From Thermoplasmatota archaeon (GTDB lineage: Archaea > Thermoplasmatota > Penumbrarchaeia > Penumbrarchaeales > Penumbrarchaeaceae): DNA of 6,623 nt. The notes under the pieces are model-generated. The model was given only the letters and a program-made list of their open reading frames with translations, was not told the DNA's origin and searched no databases. The stretch covers positions 1-6,623 of the forward strand of contig JAUVCY010000106.1 in assembly GCA_030595585.1 (NCBI GenBank), given 5' to 3'. Position numbers and translations under genes: made by a program. Of the stretch, positions 1 through 4,560 are shown one piece after another. Numbering within the stretch: position 1 is the first letter of the stretch; the number at the start of each line of letters is the position of its first letter.

Positions 1-1
1 C

Positions 2-241
2 TGGTATCAGGACGATCGGGACATCACAATGGAGGTCATGATCGCGGTGCTGGAGTTCGCGATCTCCGAAGGGTTGATGGACCCTGCCACACCCGGGGAT
101 GATCAGGAAGAGGACGACTCATCGGAGGGGGAGGGAAAAGGGGATCAGACATCGGAATGGGTCCTGCTGTCGGCGGGTGCGGTTCTTCTCACTGTTTCCC
201 TTGTGGGAGCTGTGATATTCCTGGCCTTGAGGAGAAAGTGA
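2..241 (+). CDS. C-terminal fragment of a membrane-anchored surface protein (5' end outside window)
   Basis: The frame is open to the left edge and ends at TGA 239-241, giving 79 visible residues. An ATG at 29 lies in frame but has no Shine-Dalgarno or TATA box before it, and the reading frame continues upstream, so I treat it as an internal methionine. The fragment has three parts: a folded-looking amphipathic stretch (WYQDDRDITMEVMIAVLEF, residues 1-19), a strongly acidic Asp/Glu/Ser/Gly linker (about 32-51), and one hydrophobic span (about 53-75) ending in RRK. This layout, with a flexible acidic stalk, a membrane span and a short basic tail at the extreme C-terminus, is typical of archaeal extracellular proteins anchored with the bulk outside the cell. 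The catalytic or binding part lies outside the window and I cannot name the family. A secreted hydrolase is possible but unsupported. Confidence 0.75.
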   Translation, partial: WYQDDRDITMEVMIAVLEFAISEGLMDPATPGDDQEEDDSSEGEGKGDQTSEWVLLSAGAVLLTVSLVGAVIFLALRRK

Positions 242-268
242 TCCAGAAGTGATCTCATCCACCAAATG

Positions 269-276
269 TTTTATAC
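269..276 (+). promoter_or_regulatory. Candidate TATA box for the MscS-like gene
   Basis: TTTTATAC lies in the gap after gene 1, in a locally AT-rich stretch. Archaeal transcription normally starts about 26-27 bases downstream of the box centre, which predicts a start near 299-300 and a leader of about 50 bases before the ATG at 349. A leader fits with the clear Shine-Dalgarno found for this gene. The placement is inferred from sequence only. Confidence 0.5.
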
Positions 277-319
277 ATCTCCAGTTCTCTCCACCATATT
301 GCCTGCAGTGTGTTGATAT

Positions 320-333
320 ATCGGTAGGCCGAT
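320..333 (+). other. Small leader hairpin next to the ribosome binding site
   Basis: ATCGG (320-324) and CCGAT (329-333) form a perfect 5-bp stem around the tetraloop TAGG, inside the predicted leader and one base before the AGGTGAGG Shine-Dalgarno. It could affect ribosome access, but the stem is short and could be chance. Confidence 0.25.
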
Positions 334-334
334 C

Positions 335-342
335 AGGTGAGG
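335..342 (+). promoter_or_regulatory. Shine-Dalgarno deciding the start of the MscS-like gene
   Basis: AGGTGAGG contains GGTGA, complementary to the archaeal 16S rRNA 3' end (which ends near GAUCACCUCC). GGTGA ends 8 bases before ATG 349. The upstream in-frame GTG at 337 lies within this motif and so cannot be served by it, which favours ATG 349 as the start. Confidence 0.7.
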
Positions 343-348
343 GATACC

Positions 349-2439
349 ATGAGGGGAAGATACGCACGCTTGTTTTTTCTGCTGATCATCGTTATTTCCC
401 TGTCATGGGGCACCTACGGGTCCGGGGTAGCCCAGGCAGTTGACCTGTCTGACCTGGAGACCTCCCAGATATGGGGTTTCGTGGTGGATGAAGAGGGAAC
501 TCCTCTCAGCAACTACACTGTCAGGATCGATACGGACCTCTTTCAGGGAAAAGATGTTCGATCGGACCGGGATGGCCATTATCTGATCAACACCTCGGGG
601 GGATCCTATGAATTACTGGTCATAACTCCAGGAGGCCAGATCGTATGGAGGATCGCTTTCGACGTGGCCGATGGGGAGAAGAGACATTTTGACTTCAACA
701 TAGATACCGATGCTCCGGTCCGATCGACCTTTGGTGGAAGGGTTACCGACAGGTTCGGGGACGGCCTGTCGGGATGCACCGTTCTACTCTCCCGGGAGAG
801 CCCGATTACCGTTAAGACCACAAAGACCAGTGAGAACGGGACTTATGAGCTATCAGCCCTGGCAGGCACGTATAACCTCACCATTTCCAGGGGAGACACG
901 ATACTGCATACGGATGTCATCATCCTTGTCTGGGGTGAGGACCGGTCCTACGACCTCGAAACGGGTGAAGGTGAGGAGAAACCTTTCATCGACATGGAGG
1001 ATATTCGGTCCTTCCTGAATGACCATTGGATAGACATCCTCGTCCTGATACTGATCCTGGCCGGTATTACCATACTATACGGCATCCTGATAAGGCTTAT
1101 CACGCGGGTCAGGAGCAAGGAGGGGTCCATCTTCAGCACCGAATGGTTCAAGGGGTCGGAAAATCTCCTCCGCCGGGTCACGTTCGTGGGCGTCATTTTC
1201 GTTATCACGGGGCAGATAGCGAAGATGTCGCCGTACGTCGATGAGAATATCTGGGTCCTCGTAAAACAGGCTGCAGGCCCCATCGTGATCATCGCTCTCA
1301 TCATGTTCCTTACCCGGGTCGTACTCTTTGGCAATACCACACTCTGGGGGCGGATCAGATCCGCTCAGAAGGATAAGGATAAAGGGATCCTTCCGGCCCA
1401 ACTGCTATACCTTCTCGAGACCATTACCCGATACCTTGTGATCCTGACCAGTGGACTTCTTATATTCACCTTGATCCTGCTCGCCCTGGGATTGAGCAAG
1501 GAGATCACCGATATCATAGCGGATTTCCTGAAGGAGAGCGCTGGAGAACTTATTTTCCTCATTATCCTTGTGGTGATCGCGATCCTGGGCCACAAGTTCA
1601 TTGAGGTCTTTTTCAACGAGGTCGAGAGCAGGACCAAGCCCGAGACACTTCAGCTTGTCAAGATGGGAAAGAAGGGTGTAAGGGGCATGGTCTATCTTGT
1701 CCTCGGCCTGATCTTCCTGTTCACCATACTCTCCATGGGTGGAATGGCGGATATCGGGCAGACCCTTATCCTAGTAATATCCATGACAATAGGTTTCATC
1801 ATATCCTTTGCAGCAACAGGGTCAATAGGTAACCTTCTCTCTGGACTGGTCCTTATGTCGATCAAACCGTTCGACATCGGGGACCGTGTACTGGTGGGGA
1901 CCGACATAGTGGGCGATGTTCAAAATTCCGGTATGATGTTCACGACGATCAAGGACCTCGAGGGTGAGATCATAGAGGTGCCCAACAATATCGTCCTTGC
2001 CACAAGTATCGTGAATTACTCCAGGTCGGCCAGGGAGGGTGGCTTCACCGTGGTAATAGATGTTTCACTTGGATACGATATCAATCCGAAAAAAGCGAGG
2101 GAACTGATGAAGGAGTCAGCCCTCTCGGCGCACGGTGTTCTGAAGGACCCCTCTCCCTTTGTCCTGATCACACGATTCCTAGACCATGCCGTTGAGTACA
2201 GGGTGAAGGCGTACATAGACCGCCCTCAGAGCATGCTTCACATCAGAACGGCGGTCATGGAACAGATGCTGTTAACGTTCCACAGGTCAGGCCTGGAGAT
2301 ACTCAGTCCCCTCTATCACGTGAAGAGGGATGAGTCGGCTCCCCCACCCGGAGAGCTGATGGACAGGGCCGATCTGAAAGTGGAGGAGAGTGCGGTGGAG
2401 GGCCTTCACATATTCGATCAGATAGATGTAGAGAACTGA
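349..2439 (+). CDS. MscS-family mechanosensitive channel with two extracellular beta-sandwich domains
   Basis: A 696-residue membrane protein, probably a tension-gated channel releasing ions or osmolytes on hypo-osmotic shock. An N-terminal signal peptide (hydrophobic core about 8-20, small residues to A30) is followed by two carboxypeptidase-regulatory/transthyretin-like domains, about 40-118 and 126-204. Each shows the repeat pattern G-x-P/G-L-S-x-x-T-V, then S-x-x-[DN]-G-x-Y. Predicted spans are about 228-250, 276-291, 309-328, 362-382, 400-418, 446-464 and 470-504. Charged loops fit an outside N-terminus and inside C-terminus. The last span and what follows carry the MscS signature: a small-residue-rich pore helix (SFAATGSIGNLLSGLVL, 486-502), then KPFDIGDRV (506-514), a beta domain with EVPNN (543-547) and NYSR (556-559), and an alpha/beta domain about 565-660. 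E. coli MscS has 286 residues and three spans, so this is a long variant. The start is set by the Shine-Dalgarno at 335-342. The family call is firm; gating behaviour and ectodomain role are unknown. Confidence 0.9.
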   Translation: MRGRYARLFFLLIIVISLSWGTYGSGVAQAVDLSDLETSQIWGFVVDEEGTPLSNYTVRIDTDLFQGKDVRSDRDGHYLINTSGGSYELLVITPGGQIVWRIAFDVADGEKRHFDFNIDTDAPVRSTFGGRVTDRFGDGLSGCTVLLSRESPITVKTTKTSENGTYELSALAGTYNLTISRGDTILHTDVIILVWGEDRSYDLETGEGEEKPFIDMEDIRSFLNDHWIDILVLILILAGITILYGILIRLITRVRSKEGSIFSTEWFKGSENLLRRVTFVGVIFVITGQIAKMSPYVDENIWVLVKQAAGPIVIIALIMFLTRVVLFGNTTLWGRIRSAQKDKDKGILPAQLLYLLETITRYLVILTSGLLIFTLILLALGLSKEITDIIADFLKESAGELIFLIILVVIAILGHKFIEVFFNEVESRTKPETLQLVKMGKKGVRGMVYLVLGLIFLFTILSMGGMADIGQTLILVISMTIGFIISFAATGSIGNLLSGLVLMSIKPFDIGDRVLVGTDIVGDVQNSGMMFTTIKDLEGEIIEVPNNIVLATSIVNYSRSAREGGFTVVIDVSLGYDINPKKARELMKESALSAHGVLKDPSPFVLITRFLDHAVEYRVKAYIDRPQSMLHIRTAVMEQMLLTFHRSGLEILSPLYHVKRDESAPPPGELMDRADLKVEESAVEGLHIFDQIDVEN

Positions 2440-2463
2440 TCCACCGTTGGCCTTTCGTGAAAG

Positions 2464-2473
2464 ATATCAAATA
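2464..2473 (+). promoter_or_regulatory. Candidate TATA box for the PAPS-reductase-family gene (leaderless)
   Basis: ATATCAAATA in the 57-base gap is the only AT-rich block there. Its centre is about 28 bases before ATG 2497, so transcription would begin at or within two or three bases of the start codon, giving a leaderless mRNA. No convincing Shine-Dalgarno precedes 2497, which fits. The match to the TATA consensus is moderate. Confidence 0.45.
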
Positions 2474-2496
2474 GGCCTTCATCCTTGAGAGCTGAT

Positions 2497-4479
2497 ATGC
2501 CTGCCGTGATACATGGTAAGATGGAGCTGAAATGGTGCCCATCCTGTTGTTCACCGGTCATACGCGGAAAGGGTTGCCCATCATGTGGAGGGAAGATCAA
2601 GAGGGTGGAATACACCCCTCCAGGCGATATCAGGCCGGCATTTCCTCACGACATCAAGGAGGCGAAGGAGCTCGCATTGAAACAGTGGGGAGAGGGCGCC
2701 GGGGATATCATATTCGGGGTCCATCGGCCCATCGTCATCAACCCCTGCCCCGCACCGGATCGATTGGACGAGCTGATAGGCGAGGGGGAGGTCCTTGGAT
2801 CGATATCCTTCAGAACGGAGGCCCTCGACCATTTCCTTATCCTCAGAAAGGGGGGAGGGGAGCGTCTAAGGGCTTCCGGATTCAAACCCTCAAGAGGTTA
2901 TGTGGTGGCCGATGACAGCGCCATACCCTTTCTTCTCAAAAGTGCGAATCTCCTCTCACCGGGTATCCTGGACAGCCATAAGGACGTGATCATCGGCGAT
3001 GAGGTGCTGATCCTGACCGAGGATGGCAGGGTTCTGGGCTCCGGCAACGCCAGAAAGGATGCCTCCGATATGTGTGGGACGAAGGGGATGGGGGTCAAGA
3101 TCAGGTGGGTCCTGGACATGGAAAATACCGAGCCCAAACCCCAAAAGGTGGAGACTGACCTGGATTGGAGATCTGTGTGGAACAGGGTTATAGAGGTGAA
3201 CAGGCCCCTGCTGGACGACCTCGTCCGAAGGTCGGTGTCGTTCATTGGAAGGACGATCGAAAGTGAGGGCCTTCCCGTGGCTGTCTCATTTTCCGGGGGG
3301 AAGGACTCCCTTGCAACCCTTCTGCTGGCGCTCGATGCGGGCCTCAGACCACCCCTCATCTTCATAGATACCGGGATAGAGTTCCCGGAGACGGTGAGAT
3401 ACGTCAGGGATTTCGCCAGGGAGTACGATCTGACCCTTCATGAGGGGCATCCGGATGTATCCTTCTTCGAGAACTTCGAGAGGTTCGGCCCACCGGGAAG
3501 GGATTTCCGCTGGTGCTGCAAAGGATGTAAACTGGGGCCCGCCACGAACGTGATCGGGGATAATTTTCCACATGGGGTATTGACCCTGATCGGACAGAGG
3601 AGATACGAATCCGATTCCAGAAAAAAGAAGGGAAGCGTCTGGAACAACCCATGGGTACCACTGCAAAGAGGAGCCTCACCGGTACAGAACTGGACGGCGT
3701 TGGATGTCTGGCTGTACATCTTCATGAGATCTGCCCCCTACAACGTCCTGTACGAAAAGGGGTTCGCCAGGATAGGCTGTTACCTCTGTCCGTCGGTGGA
3801 CCTGTCGGAGATGTATTCACTGGATGTATCCGAGCTGGACACGACACAATGGAAAGATGCGCTGGAGAAAGAGAGGGCCGACAGGGGTCTGCCCAGGGAG
3901 TGGCTTGAATACGGCTTTCACAGGTTCAAAAAGCTTCCTCCCCACATGAGGGAGCTGGCCCGCACCCTTGACATGGAGAAAGAGCTACTGGAACCGGGGA
4001 GAAGAAGGTCATTTGGGGGTGACCCGGTGGTGCTCGTCGAGGGGCACAGGACGTGTGAACATGGGATCTCAAGGGAGGGGATGATAGACCCGGGCGTGGA
4101 TTGGGGGACCCTTATCAACCTGCTGAACATCATTGGAGAGGTACGGGAGATCCCCGGCACGAAGGGATGGGAGGTCCTTGAGAACGGAGGGTCCGGAAAG
4201 AGGTCGGTACTGGACATCTTCTCGGACGGCACCCTGATCCTCAAAGGCGGGGATGGGGGTGAGATCGATGAGCGGGAACGGGTGCTGCGCTCGATAGCCA
4301 AGCGGAGCACCGGCTGCATTGGCTGCGGGATCTGCGTCGGTCGGTGCCCTATGGGGGCCCTGAAGGTCGACGGTAAAAGCAGACACGTGGTGATAGATAC
4401 TGGACGATGTACGCACTGCGGATCATGCCTGGGCCCATGCCCCGCCGAGAGCTTCATCGATGACCCCTTCGATAGTTGA
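2497..4479 (+). CDS. PAPS-reductase-family protein with zinc ribbon, PUA-like and 2[4Fe-4S] ferredoxin domains
   Basis: A 660-residue cytoplasmic enzyme of the archaeal PAPS reductase/ATP-pyrophosphatase group. The order is: a zinc ribbon (C14, C17, C27, C30; two CPSC knuckles); a linking domain (about 40-130); a PUA-like domain (about 132-205, with GDEVLIL and GRVLGSGNAR); a PAPS-reductase domain with P-loop SGGKDS (266-271), DTGIEFPET (291-299), cysteines C340, C341 and C344, RRYES (368-372) and GCYLCPS (427-433); an unassigned region (about 440-600); and a ferredoxin with CxxCxxCxxxCP motifs at C607-C617 and C638-C648. The pair C340-C341 and C428-x2-C431 reproduces the arrangement that binds a [4Fe-4S] cluster in APS reductases. 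The catalytic ECG(I/L)H tail motif of those enzymes is not visible. PAPS/APS reduction is possible. An ATP-dependent thiolation, perhaps of RNA given the PUA-like domain, is an alternative. TTG 2485 is in frame but too close to the TATA box. The family is sure; the substrate is not. Confidence 0.88.
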   Translation: MPAVIHGKMELKWCPSCCSPVIRGKGCPSCGGKIKRVEYTPPGDIRPAFPHDIKEAKELALKQWGEGAGDIIFGVHRPIVINPCPAPDRLDELIGEGEVLGSISFRTEALDHFLILRKGGGERLRASGFKPSRGYVVADDSAIPFLLKSANLLSPGILDSHKDVIIGDEVLILTEDGRVLGSGNARKDASDMCGTKGMGVKIRWVLDMENTEPKPQKVETDLDWRSVWNRVIEVNRPLLDDLVRRSVSFIGRTIESEGLPVAVSFSGGKDSLATLLLALDAGLRPPLIFIDTGIEFPETVRYVRDFAREYDLTLHEGHPDVSFFENFERFGPPGRDFRWCCKGCKLGPATNVIGDNFPHGVLTLIGQRRYESDSRKKKGSVWNNPWVPLQRGASPVQNWTALDVWLYIFMRSAPYNVLYEKGFARIGCYLCPSVDLSEMYSLDVSELDTTQWKDALEKERADRGLPREWLEYGFHRFKKLPPHMRELARTLDMEKELLEPGRRRSFGGDPVVLVEGHRTCEHGISREGMIDPGVDWGTLINLLNIIGEVREIPGTKGWEVLENGGSGKRSVLDIFSDGTLILKGGDGGEIDERERVLRSIAKRSTGCIGCGICVGRCPMGALKVDGKSRHVVIDTGRCTHCGSCLGPCPAESFIDDPFDS

Positions 4480-4482
4480 CGC

Positions 4483-4494
4483 CCTGTTAACAGG
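4483..4494 (+). promoter_or_regulatory. Perfect 12-bp palindrome between genes 3 and 4, possible operator
   Basis: CCTGTTAACAGG reads identically on both strands and begins three bases after the stop codon of gene 3, about 33 bases upstream of the candidate TATA box of the peptidase gene. It could be a dimeric regulator site for gene 4 or a small hairpin at the 3' end of the gene 3 transcript. Outer CGCC (4480-4483) and GGCG (4501-4504) could pair as a second, competing stem. There is no run of T after it, so a terminator is less likely. Confidence 0.35.
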
Positions 4495-4526
4495 ATAATT
4501 GGCGGGGTGGACTCCATCAATTACCA

Positions 4527-4536
4527 TTAAATTTAA
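4527..4536 (+). promoter_or_regulatory. Candidate TATA box for the C25 peptidase gene (leaderless)
   Basis: TTAAATTTAA, itself a perfect palindrome, is the most AT-rich block in the 81-base gap. Its centre is 29-30 bases before GTG 4561, predicting a transcription start within about three bases of the start codon. No Shine-Dalgarno occurs before the GTG, consistent with a leaderless or near-leaderless mRNA. The box sits inside a GGACT (4509-4513) / AGTCC (4536-4540) inverted repeat. Confidence 0.55.
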
Positions 4537-4560
4537 GTCCAGCATCCAGTATCGCTTACC

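Noticed and set aside
29..241. A separate 70-residue small membrane protein starting at ATG 29
   Set aside because: The frame is open upstream to the window edge and no Shine-Dalgarno or TATA box precedes ATG 29, so a fragment of a longer gene is simpler.
249..443. A 64-codon + strand frame across the gap and the start of gene 2
   Set aside because: It overlaps the promoter, leader and start of the channel gene in another frame, with no ribosome binding site and no recognisable protein pattern.
948..1340. A 130-codon frame on the - strand inside the channel gene
   Set aside because: It is a shadow of the membrane-span coding sequence, with Arg/Met/Ile-rich low-complexity composition.
2452..2463. 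CTTTCGTGAAAG hairpin just upstream of the gene 3 promoter
   Set aside because: Only four or five base pairs with a very tight loop and no T-run; too weak to call a terminator or operator.
2485..2496. TTG 2485 as the start of the PAPS-reductase-family gene
   Set aside because: It lies only about 16 bases from the centre of the TATA-like box, too close for transcription to include it, and ATG 2497 suits the leaderless spacing.
2898..3365. A 155-codon frame on the - strand opposite the PUA-like and P-loop region
   Set aside because: The + strand has family motifs throughout this stretch; the antisense product has no domain pattern.
3918..4520. A 200-codon frame on the - strand opposite the end of gene 3
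   Set aside because: Its sequence is rich in Ser, Pro and Arg, as expected of an antisense shadow of GC-rich coding DNA, and the + strand there encodes a clear ferredoxin domain.
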